A stretch of 64,000 bases of DNA from Pithys albifrons albifrons (lineage: Eukaryota; Chordata; Aves; Passeriformes; Thamnophilidae): assembly GCF_047495875.1 (NCBI RefSeq), contig NC_092460.1:5384520-5448519 (forward strand). The letters are read 5' to 3'. Below, one piece after another: positions 1 through 12,900 of this stretch. The notes under the pieces are model-generated. The model was not told the DNA's origin. It made no database searches and was given only the letters and a program-made list of their open reading frames with translations. The position numbers and the translations under genes were made by a program. The number at the start of each line of letters is the position of its first letter. Position 1 is the first letter of the stretch.

Positions 1-3000
1 CTCTTCTAGAGCTACCAGCCCACCAGGACCCTGATGAAACATTGTTCTTACCAACCTGGTACCCTGGATCAGCTGGAAAGAGATACTTTTATCAGCAGTC
101 ATCATGCTGCAATTTCTTCGAAGTCCTCTCTTCCCCCTCTCCCCCACCTTCAGGAATGCTGTTGCCTGCATCCTCTCCCACATCAGCCCAGCTGAGTGAG
201 TCAGAGTTCAGAAGGGTTGAACTGAAAAAGTAAATAATACCTCAAAAATGAAACTTCTACTTTCTAACTAATTTAGAAATAACTTGAGTGAGTGTCTGTG
301 TCACTGCTTTGCAAATAAGGGACTACAGTTTAGCTAACCCTACCTTTTGTGTCTGGCTGCCACACTCTTCCCCAGATTTTTGCACTGAAACATTCAGAGA
401 GCAGAGGGGTACAGCACCTCCTTAACTTGGGGCAGTTACATGTTCAAATGGAATAAGTCAATGGGCAAGATTAACTTCAATACTAAGACTGAAAATAAGC
501 TCTAAAAGAAGGTCATTTTTATCATGCAAAAGTTCCTCCAAGTCAGTATTTCTTAAATAGACAAAAACTCCCATCAAGTGGTACAAATAACTGACATAAC
601 AGCACAGAAATAAAGCTAGAGTTAGAAAACTGTGGGAGCAGGTGATGAAAAGGAAAAGCTGTTCCTCATTCACATCAGACTGATCAGCCTCAGTCCCCAT
701 TTTCCTCTATTGACCACACCATGTTTTTCAGTTTAACTGGTCCACAGAGTCAGTGTCAAGAAGGTTTGGCTAAATCAAATATTCCAGTGGGTCACCGGCA
801 TTGAAAAAAAATTGTTTCTTTATTCAGTCAAGGAACAAAATCAAAAGAGGAAAATAAAGGGCACAACTACCATATGTTCTTGTCCTGAAAGGTATGCCCT
901 GGTTCCCAGGCAATGGCTCCTTGATCAGCCTGGAGATACCTTTACCAGTCCAGACTGGACAGTCAAAATTGGTCAGTCAATTTAAGTATTTTATTCAGGT
1001 CAAGATGGTTATAACATGCTTACAACCTACAGCAAACTTTGATAGAAAAAGAAAATCCGCATTCCCTTCCAGGGACTTTGCTTTGCACGGAAAACTAAGC
1101 CAATTTACCTTCAAGAGTCTTAACACGACACCTTCATCTGCCCACCACTTTCTGCCATCCTGGAAAGCTGTAGCTCTCATGTTTTGAACTACAAGGTTAC
1201 ATGGGCTGATCTGCAGAAACTCACCTGCCCTTCCTCTCCCAGTGGAAAACTGAAAACCCAAGGATTTGGGGTTCCCCCCAACACACACATAAACCCAAGA
1301 AATATCTACTACAAAAAGAGACAATTGAAAGTAGACAGTAGACAGAAGATGTGCAGAGCAAGAGGTTTCATTGAGAGCAGATTTAAGACGGATACCTTCC
1401 GAACTCAAGACAGTAGCTGGAAGGTCCATCAGCCACACATCACCAGACCAAAATGCCATCACACATAATGACTTTCAACACGAGGCTTTTGAGCAGAGCA
1501 TCTTGGGGACACACAGCCTGGATGGCACAGACAGCAGCTGAAACCACACCTCTAAATCCCAGCATCCTCCATCCTCTGGAGCCAACAGACCCATGGCTTT
1601 CAATCTCCTACCCAGCACTGACAAGCAACACAAGACAAAACTGAAGGTGAACCTGCCAGGCTCTTGGAACACCTGCTCACATGTTTAGCACAGAACCACC
1701 TTTCAGTCCATTAAACAGCATGAAAACTCAAACCCTGGACACTCTGCAACTGTTCAACACCCTGGACATGCCATCCAAAATTTCCACTGAAGTTCAAAAG
1801 TGGAACAAACTGAAGACAGCTTCACTGATTATGTTATTTACAGCCTGGGAACAAAGAACTCCAGCCTCCAGTGCTCTTTTAATACAGTCTAATTTATCCT
1901 GAAAGAAGTAATAATTAAGTACACAAAACCAAAGTATGGAACCTGAAAAACACCCTCCTGTCTGGCAGAGTAAGTGCTTTCTAAGGACACTTACATTAGT
2001 TCATGCTGCTAAAATGGTTTAATAAAAATAATTGGGGAAAAGTAAATATGATCTTCAAAATACACAACAACGTTAAGCTGAAAATGTTACACTGAAAAAA
2101 AGCCAAAGCAGATCAAATGCATTAGTATATTCTTGTGATTAAGTCCATACTCAAGTTGTTTGAAACTGAAGTCCTTAATATCTGAATAATTATGTATGAC
2201 TTTTTAAAAATCTAACAAGTGTTTAGTACTATTAAAACCGCAGCACATTAAATCTTTCCAGACTGGGATTCAAAAATTCACTAACACAAGAGGAAAAAAG
2301 CCTTAGGCAAAAGAAAATTATCAGACTTCACCACCCATCCCACCACATGCCTCTGCAGCACCAACATCAGGTAAACTGGGGATTGCAAAGTCAGCCAGAA
2401 TAATGTAGTTCCCAGGCCAAACAGTTTTGGGCTTTGGCTTTTTAAATAGATCCAAGAGCTCAGTATTACAGTGGTCCAGAACAGAAAATGCAGAGCAAAT
2501 ATTAACAAGTGCCAAGAGGGAAGCACTTGAGACTGACACAACAAACAGCCTGACAGTTACTGCTTCAGGTAAGGTGTATCCCTCCTTAGCTAAGGACAAC
2601 CTCAATATTCTGCCATTAGAAATGGAAAGCAATAAAAGGCTACTGTGATTCCAGTGAGTGCAGAAGATGGTAGTTTGCAAGGGTGAGAATCCCTCCCTAT
2701 GCCCACATGCAAATGACGCTGGAATTCATAGGAATGGGCTGATTCACCTCTAGGACAAGACCACGGCACTTCCAACAAAGCTTAAGCTGAAAGAAGTTTC
2801 CTCAGAACGAAACCAAGGCACAAAAAATCCCCAAACCACCCAATGAACTGCAGCAACGCCTACAGTGTTCCCATGAGGACACGGTACTGCAGGGATAACT
2901 CATGGATAACACCCATTTCCCAATATCATTTTCCTGTGCTGACACTGTCCCGCCCTGAACAAAGAGGTGCACCTTGCAATTGGAGAGCATGCTCCACAAA

Positions 3001-3478
3001 ACCTGGTGCAATTTCATCAGAAATTGGCCAGAATATTCTAGATTGAGCTGCAGCAGCGCTAAAACCTTGTTTAAAACTGGTTTATCATTTTCTCATTGCA
3101 TTATTCAACAGCAGCATCGTTTTATCAACCTCCCAAATACCACCCTCGAAGAAGCAATACACAGGGGCTTTTCTGTAAAGTTTTCCAAAATTACTAGAGT
3201 ATCACATAAAATTTTGCTATTGGCTAAAAACTGCTACGTTTTCTACAGCAAAGTCCATCTTCATAATTTTTCATTGGTGATTAAATGCAATAAAATTCCT
3301 TGGAACTAAAAAAAACCAATATGCAAATACAAGGTGGATCCCACTCTGCATGCATTTTTGTATCAGTTAACATTTCACATGCAAAAAAATTTAAACTGTG
3401 ATCTTCAAGCCAGGCTGGCCAAATCATATGTTTTCCTCATTCCAATTAAAATCATGAATATTTATTTTAAAATAAATG
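1..3478. other. Intronic sequence with no recognised feature
   Basis: AT-rich, CpG-poor DNA. The longest open frame is 155 codons on the minus strand (995-1462). It overlaps other frames, has no domain I recognise and no convincing splice context, and I read it as chance. I see no repeat of known family. Confidence 0.6.
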
Positions 3479-3577
3479 CTCTAATGGAAGCTTTCCCTCC
3501 CCATGGAAGGGGAGTTGGAACTGGAAGGTCTTTTAAGGTCCCTTCCAACCCAAACCAATCCACAATTCTATGATTCC
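3479..3577 (+). mobile_element. CR1 retrotransposon, 3' end fragment
   Basis: About 100 bp matches the CR1 3' tail in sense orientation. It runs from the TAATGGAAG...CCATGG stretch through TTTTAAGGTCCCTTCCAACC to a terminal ATTCTATGATT. CR1 is a non-LTR retrotransposon whose copies are usually 5'-truncated, so only the last part remains. A purine-rich stretch follows at about 3600-3640. No coding capacity is left. Confidence 0.9.
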
Positions 3578-6500
3578 CAGTGGTGTTGGGTACAGATGCA
3601 TGGGAAGAAGAGAAGGAAAAGAAAAAAAAAAACAAAGTACCTACAGAAAAGAGATTTAAACCTGCATTTCCGCATGGCAACAAAGCAACATCCTTCCATT
3701 CCTACTTAACATAATGGTGGTGTGAATTACTGCCAAAGTACACTTGAAAAATTTGTTTGCCATCGAGGGAAACCAAGCAAACCGGAGTTCTGTGTGCAGA
3801 ATCCTGTTTGAAGAGAGTGAAGGTTTCTTTGTTCCCCTTAGTGCCAGGTCATTTCAAACTTTCACATCTACATATTTTATTGTGCTTGCAAAACAACTAT
3901 GGAAAAAAAAACGTGGAAGATTAAAAATTTTAATAGCCTACTCCTAAAACTCAAAAAAGCCTTGCTACGTGTGTAAAAATATCACCAAGTGCAACATCTT
4001 TCCTACTCTATTACTCTACTCCCAAAAGTTTGGCATCTGAAAGCAAAATATTATTGCATGTAGTGAAGAGAGAAGGTATGTTTTTTGAAAAAATGTTTGT
4101 ATAAAATCCAGGAAATAATATTTACAATATTAATATGACTTACATAATCTGTTCTCTTAGATGGCAGTTTCTGACCATTAACAACCGTAAATACAGATAA
4201 GACCTTTTATTCAATTATCATGCTAAATTTCCTATTTCTGTAAGCAGCCAGATAAAGCAGCTCAGTCATTCCTCCCTTGCTTATCTATTATCTAAAAACC
4301 ACAGACAGAATCATTTCTGACACTAGAAAAATACTTGCAACTTTCTAGGCTGTGGCTCAGCTGCCCCAGCACATCTCCATGCACTAACAAAAGTTTTCCT
4401 TCTGCATCTCTCCTTTCCACTTAGATCTTCTGCAGTTCCATCATTTTAAGTCCATATTTTCAGTGCACAGACGTAATTTCTGAAAGTTTGTTACTATTCA
4501 AGATATTTCTTGTGGCGTTTGTCCTAGTAAATGATTTAAACTCAAATTGCAAATCAGACTCTTAGTTGTTGCAAGACTGGGGAGAAAAAGAGGCTGACTG
4601 GGATTATCAGACAACAACTTTCACTGAGCATTTAATTCCAGCATTAAATTCAGGCATGTATTCAGAGCCTCATAACGAAACTTAGCTGGGACAGAGTTCC
4701 AAACCCAAGGAAGTCCATAGGAGTATTTCATTTGTAGACTCTTTGGACACACTCTACAGCATTTTGAGCTGAAAACTCACCTGCCCTTCTGCACCTGAGG
4801 AAACTGCCCTCACAGGCAGAGTGAATCCGACCATGTACAGAGTCAGCTCTGCAGCCCATGGGATCTGCCATGGAGCAAAGCCTGAACCAGCTGGCTGCAC
4901 ATGAAAGCACATGCAAAGGTCTTGTGCATGCTTGTTTGGCTGGTTTGCAAAAGAGAAAGAAATGAGCAAGGAAATACTGTTCGTTTTGTTGTTCTAAGTC
5001 AGATTTCTCCATTTGATTCCTACCTGGGCCAGGAGGGGAGGGGGAAAACTAAAACAAAATAATAATATACTATTGCTTGCTCTCCATCTCCTACAAGCCA
5101 GCTGCAGGAGTTGATGTGCAGACACAACCCCATGCTGGCACCAGGAGAGACAACTGTTCTATACAACTCTGCTGCACCTCAGAGAAGAAAAAGGACTGAG
5201 AACTTACCCAGGGGATCCATTCTTTCACGTTCCAATCCAGCAAAAGCTCACTGAGACCTGAACTCCTGATGGCCACAAAACCAAGACTAGTCAGAAAGGT
5301 CTTAGTAAGCACTGGCTTCCAGAAACTGCACTTCCACTCCTACCATCCACCTCCTAACCCTGCCACTGCATTTGTGGCTGCCTTTGTTAGGATACTTCTG
5401 CAAATGAAAACAGATGAGTAACTATTGCTGCTTTAGCAAACTCCCAAGCCCATGGTCACTAATAATAGCTTTGTTCCTTTTATTACTAAACAAAACCAAA
5501 AAAAAAAGTTTAAATGCTTGTATAAAATGCACATTGCTGAATGTTTTCTTTCATTGATCCAGAGCAGTTTCCCATAAGAGCTTAGGCCCAGGTCTTTCAA
5601 ACAATTTCTGTGGATCAACCTGATGCAGAGCAATCTCAGGCTGTTTGAAGGGACACCCCTCCCCTAAAAAATAAAAATAAGCAGGTTCTCTGCTCTTTCA
5701 CATTAGACATTAAGAGTTCAATTAAAAAATAAACTTGAACAGAGATATTCCTACTTTTTGCACAAACTGAGACCAAAAGGCAGGTCTGAGCTCTCTGGTA
5801 TGTGACACCCCGGAGCCGATGAATTCAGAAAGGCAAAGGTGCCCTGGCAGGACGAGCTCTGGGTCCCTCCCGGCACTGGCATGTGGCCGGCTCCGACTGT
5901 GCCAGGAGCAAACAGGTGGGATGGGAGGGAAAGGGCAGCATGTAGGGAAGGGAAAGTGGAGAAGGGCAACATGAGAGGAAGAAAATGGAGAGGGTATGAA
6001 GCCATTGCTGTGAAATGACAGTGGGAAAATGACCCCAGGAAAGCCTTCCCTTGCACCAATGTGACCTGGTTCACCACTGACAAGAAAAAAAGAAGCAAGG
6101 AAAAAAACCCACAAAAACTACTTTCAGTACACAATTCTGCTTTTCCTTCCTACAATCAAATCAATTACAGGAACTCTTGAAAGCCATAAAAATAACTGGA
6201 TCCCAAATCACCCCAAGCCTACAATGCTTTACTGGTGGACGCTCCCATCACACACCCCCTTTGGCCTGGGATCGGCTGTAGCCTCCTGCTCCTCCTATGC
6301 TTGTGCCCATGGCCGAGCAGAGGCTTGTCTCTCCCCTTCTTTCATCTGGGGTGCAGGTTTCACCCCAGCCTTGCATTGAAATGTAGCACTGCCAAGCCCA
6401 GGGCCTCCGTTATCCTGCACAAGGGTGCTGGGAAATGACTCGGAGCCGCTGGGCTTTGGCCACCCACGCTGGAAGGTGAGTAGACATCAAGAACAACAAC

Positions 6501-9500
6501 AAAAAAAAGATACTGAATATTCAAAAGTCAGGCCACAGCATTTTCACATTGTTCACATCCTAAAGCTTGCAGGGGTTTTTAGCTTATTAATTTCTATTAT
6601 TGGGCTGACTGGTGCTGAATAATCCCGAGCATCGCATAGCAAGTGGGTTTTTTTCACAGGAAATAACTAAGCCAGAAGCAGCGAAAGCATCCTCTTGTTC
6701 TTGTGTGAGCCCTTTTTATTATTTTTTTTCCATAGTTTATTCGAACAATGGCATCATGAAACAGCTTACAATAATGACTGTTACAAAATAGGAAGCTGAA
6801 TTATTAGGCAAGCTCTGTCTGCGTAACTCAATCAGCCTAGGGAGGATATGACAGGCACAACTAAGACAAAGAACTGGACTCTGTGACCCCAGGCATCTTT
6901 CGGGACACTGTTTCTGCAGCTGAGTTATTAAGAGTCGAAGTTTGCTTTTGCTCCTTGATTAGAGGCACCATTCCTATAAATGCAGCAGCAAAGCACATGC
7001 ACCTCCCAAAAAAGTAGATCAAGTGTGCAGAAAGCAAACACTTTGGAGAGGCTGGGATGAGAACTTTACCTGAAAATACAGTTCAAAATGGAAATTCAAA
7101 GTTTAATATTTATTCTTTTTAGTGTACAGGAGACACACACAGAAGGACACGTAAACCATGAGTTAGTCTTTAAGAAAATAGTTTTCACAAACCAACAAAA
7201 AGTAATAAGTACAAGTGGTCTTTAAGAAGCTGCAAGGCTCAACAGCACCGAATTTCTACAATCCTGCCAAGACCATCAGCAGGACCAGCTCTGGAAGGAT
7301 ATACTCTGGACCAGAGGATCAGTAATCGAAGGCAGACACCAGACACCTGGTCATTCCAACAACCTACTGAAACTATGAAAATCAGGTTTAAGTGCTCGGC
7401 TGAGCAATGCTGCTGGAGACAACAGCAACACAGGAACCTGCAAGTGAATCATTAACGAGCAATGATTTCTCCATTACTCACTGTGAATACAGAGTTACTG
7501 CGGGCAAGAATTGTTTCTAAAAAAAGGGAACAGCCGACAACATGAGCACTAACACATTCATCAAAGCCCAACACAACTTAGAAAGGAAAGAGGAAGGCAC
7601 AGCTATCCGTCAGTCTTCGTCCAAAAGAGTTGCTCATTGAGGAAGACTCCGTGGAGCAGAGCAGACGTGCTGGGAACAGCCTCTCGCACCATCCCCTTCA
7701 TGGGGGTCACATTCAGGGGCTCAGACCAATGGGGTGTTGATTTTGCATTACACCAAGAAATTATTAACTCATTCTACAATAGCTATACAACTGTCAGACT
7801 AGTGATAGAGATCAATAACCAGCTAATAAAATGTCAACAGTCTGACCTCTGGGCAAGTGTTTCCGTACCCCTTCACCTGTGTTCTACAGTACATGCTCCC
7901 AGTACATTTTCTCCAGGCATTTGCAGGCTATTCTACTGAGAATAAGCAACAGGAAAAGGGAGCTGACATTCTCAGCCAATCTTTAGGCAAGATTAGTGAG
8001 TAATTAAAGCTGTTGTATGAGGAATTTTAAGTGCTCTACAACTTCATGCCAAACAAGAGCTAGTCAAGCACTGGAATTTATTTTTTGCAATTCTGTTCTA
8101 CACAGAAACAGAGACAAATTTAAAGAAAAGATTTTTGAAGCAAGGATTCAACCAATTACCAAAACAACTATTATAGTTTAAGTACTAATATATGCTGAAA
8201 GAAATTCGCCATCCAAAAGGGATGTGCAAAACATTATGATTGCTTCCTACAAATATGTCAAAGCTAATGCATTCCTACAGAACATTTCAATTTCAACCAA
8301 ACTGGGGGGTTTCAATCAGTTTTTATTGTTTTGTTGGTAAAACATAATTAACAGTTATGCTAATTGCACCCCAGATGCTTTGAATGCAGCACATCCTGGG
8401 AACACTTTTGAAGCCCAGAATTGAATCTCAGCCCCAAAAGCAAACAAGTGCTTTGCCACCCCTTGCCTACAACCAGGTCCACCAGGACAGGTAGCAAAGA
8501 ACAGGGATTTTGTCCCAAGAGCTGATTGTTTAGTCCCAGCTACAGCTCTTTATTAAGTCACCGGGAAAGCAAAACAGAGTAACAGAGAAAGCCACACATT
8601 TCATCAGGGTAAGAGTTACAAGATGTTCAAGAGGAAAAGTTTGGGTTTAAGTACAACAGAAAATAAGGAACTTTTTGGGAACCATCACTCCCAGCAACAA
8701 TTTCACAGCTTGCATGGATCTGAAAATAAGGGATGAAAATAATTATTTCATAAACACACCAACTGAAGCAGAAAAAAATGTTACAATGAACAAAACAAGT
8801 AAATGAAGTTAAATAAGGTAAATGAAGCCTGAGGGACAGTTTCAGAATGATCTGCTGTTCATATAAAGAATGCTGTAGTTGAAGATTAGGGGTAAGAAAT
8901 AAGAAGTCATTAGCTCTTCTTCAAAGTTCATGATTCAAATCTGACAAAACACACACTTCAGTGTTTCCAAGCTTAAAGAAAATTCCAGCAGGGTCACAGA
9001 AGATGCTATTTATAGCTGACTTAATCTCTGTGCACTCAAACACAGCTTTTGTACATGCACATATTTTGTTAGCACTCAAATAAATTATTAAAAAAATCGC
9101 TGCTGCTGAAAACTTAATCATCCACAAGTTCTGAAAATGCAAATGAGCTTTTCTCTTAATATTAGCTGCTTTTGAGCAAACAACACTAAAAACCAACCTA
9201 TAGTTTTTCCAGCCAAAATCATCACCGGAAAAAAAATAGGACCTGGAAAATATTCAGTGTCAAAACTGAGAAAGAAGAATGTGGGAAGTTAGCAGCAATT
9301 AATTTCTTCAACAGGAAACAAATTCTTCCCACCCTCAATGTACCGATCAGTACAGCTGAGAATGTTCTGAAACCTGGAACATCCAGGCAGTGAAGCACAT
9401 TGAGAAGTGCCCGGCAGTGGCATCCGGAAGGAAAGCCCCACAGCCCTGGCATTGCTAAGCCCTCTGACAAAAGGAAAATACATTAGAAATCAATGGTCCA

Positions 9501-9889
9501 CTGCTCTGCCTTGACTCCTGACTGGCTGCTCCCTGCCAGGATAGTCTAGATCCAGCAGAAGGGCAAAGCAAACAGGTCAAACACCTGTGTAATCTACAGT
9601 AGGGCTGGGGAGAGGTGATGGGATGGCTCTTCTACCAGGCAAATGGTGCCTCAGCAAACTGTCTGCCTTCCACGGTGACATGGCTGGCCTGAGGACACAG
9701 GGGAGGGCAGCAATCGCCATGGACGTGACCACAGGATGTGAGGAGACTGCCCAGCAGGTCAACTCACACTGGATGGGGTGGTTAATAGTGGCTGTCCTTG
9801 CCGGGGTCAACGCTGAGATCAACATGGCTCAACACTTTCATTAGTGATCCCTGGGAGATAAGCAAAACTTGACTAGACAAGGCTGCTTA
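3578..9889. other. Intronic sequence with no recognised gene
   Basis: Non-coding, AT-rich sequence. The overlapping minus-strand frames near 5722-6134 (about 130 codons) are low-complexity Pro/Ser/Phe-rich translations without family resemblance. No known repeat was recognised apart from short A or T runs. Confidence 0.55.
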
Positions 9890-9978
9890 GAGCCTTGGCT
9901 AACTTCAAGCTTGGACCCTGAACCAAGGGGTTGGACCAGATGACCTTCAGGAGTCCCTTCCAACCCAGGTTATTTCTG
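9890..9978 (+). mobile_element. Diverged CR1 3' end fragment
   Basis: The segment GGGGTTGGACCAGATGACC followed by AGTCCCTTCCAACCC matches the CR1 3' tail in sense orientation. The left part (from about 9890) is much more diverged. The terminal ATTCTATG repeat is degraded. The preceding 9590-9889 could belong to the same old element, but I could not match it. Confidence 0.75.
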
Positions 9979-12900
9979 GTCCAAAACCACTGAGATTTAG
10001 TATCTTTGTCTCTTAAGTTACTTGTCATATACTTTAAAATATTCTATTTATTCATGCACATTAGAAAGGTGATGTGGCCCAGGCACAGCATCACTCATTG
10101 GAAAGTTCATAAGAACATTTATAGTTGCAACAAGACTCTTAACTACTCTTCAGTTACTCTGTTCATGTACTGCTACAAAGGCCCTACACAAGTCATTTAG
10201 GCACAGGGCCCTTGTTGTTAAATTCTTTATTAATCCTTCTAAGTTTGTCTGTTGACCTACTGTAATTTTAAGAGATTCAGAGGTTGAATGTTGACACCAG
10301 CCAAACTCTTTTAATAGAACTAACTAGAGATAACATGTAAGCTTTTAATAATGTTGACAACTACTAAAATTCAGTTAGCTGAGCCAACAAGAAACAACTG
10401 AACCCTTACATTTGCCTCCCCCCATCAAGCATAGAAATCCATGTGGAGACAGCAAATTTCTTAACTGCTTTCTTAAAACACTAACAGATCAAATCTGCCT
10501 ATAAAGAAACAGTGAGCAGATGAACTCCTTTCTTTCCCCCAAAACAGCAGCGAGTTGAGCAATATTTTTCCTGCTCAAACCCAACAAATGCATACACACA
10601 CAGGGTGGTTGGCATACTGCTATTCTACAACAGTTCAAGAGTCCAAGATCACTTTTAATTACCTTTAAACAGATTTAGGAAAATATTATAGCATGGAGGA
10701 GCACCTTCTTTACTGAACATTAATTTCAGTGACAAATCCACAACACTGAGTTAACAGCTATTCAGCACTGAAAAGAGAAGTACTTGACCAATATATATGC
10801 ATTGGAAAAAATTAAGCAGAATCAGTCAGAATCTCTCCCTAATAGTTTTCTGTAAGTGACAGAAATCTTCTAGCAGTCATATTTCATAACCAGCCATCAT
10901 TTCTCTTAAGGTATGCCTCAAGGAAACTTGATGTACATCCAAACTTCTGCAAGCTTGCTCCTTTCTGCTGGATGCATCTTTCATTTTCCCTAAGAGTGCA
11001 AATCATGTTCTGGAAAGGCTACAGCATGCCAGGGATTCCTAAAATAGAAAGGCTGTAGCTGGTGATACTGCAAATATAAATACAGCTATTGGTATAGTGG
11101 TAGGAATAATAGCAGTGACATGGACCCAGAGTAGCCCAGTGGCCAGAATCCATTGGCAGGCTGCCGATGGCTTCCCAAAACACAAGCAGAAGAAATGGAA
11201 TGGCCTTTTAAAAGTCTGAATGAGCATAATGCACATGAAATGAGCAGTCGCAAATTCACAGCACAATCTAACCCTTGGGCTTCAATGATACTAAATTCAG
11301 GAGTTTCGGTGCAGGAAAAGAGGTAAGAGAGTTCCAAAAATGCTTTAGTAAGGTGACAGTGAGCTGATTACAAGTCTGTGTAATTTTGACCTTGCTGGAC
11401 AAAAAAAAAAAGAGCATTTGCAGTTGGCAGTCAGGGCATTGTATCCAACTGCCACTTTGGTTACGAGCAGGGAGAAGTACAACCCTGGCTTTCTGTAATA
11501 CCAGGCTTTAGAGAAGGATACAAACACCAAAACAAGAGCATCAAAGAAAAAAATGGACAGAGAAAGACTTAGCCACCAATTTAGCAAACCCTGTGAACCT
11601 TGAGGTCTGCTTAAAAATATTAGATATCAAAGTTATCAAAGCGCACCACCAGTCAGAACTGTGGCCAAGTCTAACATAATAATGTCATGTTTATTTTTGC
11701 CCCCGACTCCAGACTGGGTGCTCCAGCTATATTTGTGCTTCTTGTAGCATTTTAAAGAAAACACACACTGACTGTGCAGAGCAGTAGAGGGTATATTAGA
11801 TAATCTATTTCAGAGAGCAGCCTTGCTGCATCATCAAGTTAATAAACAATTTCAGTCAGCAGAAAAACCAAAGCATATACTGAGAAACACTTCTCCAAGC
11901 ATTTTTAAATAACTGTTTCTATTGGACTAAGAAAAAACAATATTCAATAGATTCTAGAATTATTTAGTGAGCCTTGTTTGGTAAACTAAACTAAAACAAA
12001 AATGTTTCAAAAACTTCATCTAATAGGTGACTAAGCCTGTAGACATGCCATGACCAGGCAGAGCCACTTGAGCACACAGTCCATCTGGCTGTGTCATTCA
12101 AGCCATTGGGCACATAAATCTTGACACAGCAAGTCTTCCCAAAACATCTGAAGAAAACACTCATGATCTTTCCACTTACTGCTTAGCACAGAGCATTGGT
12201 GGGGAGAGAGGAGACCCCAGAATCCCAGCACTTGCCTCTGATTTCACTTGCATTGTCACTGACTAGAGCACAAGTATTAATTTCTATGTAAGAACCAGAC
12301 AAGACAGCAAGGCTCAGGACAGGGATAAGAAACAGTACCTAAATGTTGGAAAGTAAAGAATGAATGACTGCAGTTTAGCTGCTTGATCTCTGCTTCAGGT
12401 GCACTGTCACACAAAATATGTAGTTTCCAGCATCCTTCTTACAACCAACACACACTCTAAAAGAGAAGAACATTCACCATGTTACTTCCATAGGTTCAAA
12501 TCTTAGGCAGAAGCAAAAGCTGAACTTCTGGCAGAAGACACAAAAGGTTACTACCAAAGGATGGCTATCGCCATGACAAAAAACTCCTTGTAGCAGCAAT
12601 CTAGCTTTAGGGACAGTTGTAGTATGGTTCTTAGGCTCACACATTTTTGACCTGTCTCTGAAAATCCAGCAGAAGTCCTCACTTCTCTCATCACCTCCCT
12701 AAGTCAGGCTATGAGTTTCAAGACAGAAAGTTGCCTGCGCTTCTCTTATCCTTTCTTGTTCTTCTTTCAGCTTGGTCTTTCTTACCCCTCAGCCCACACT
12801 TAGGACAACAGATTGCAGACAACTTGAGCTGGACTCGGGCATCCACACAGAAAAGTCGCTGTTTAAAGATCTTGGGCCAGAACTCAGAGACTCAAAGTAG

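Noticed and set aside
995..1462. 155-codon minus-strand frame
   Set aside because: No recognisable domain, overlapping frames on the other strand, and a size compatible with chance in 64 kb.
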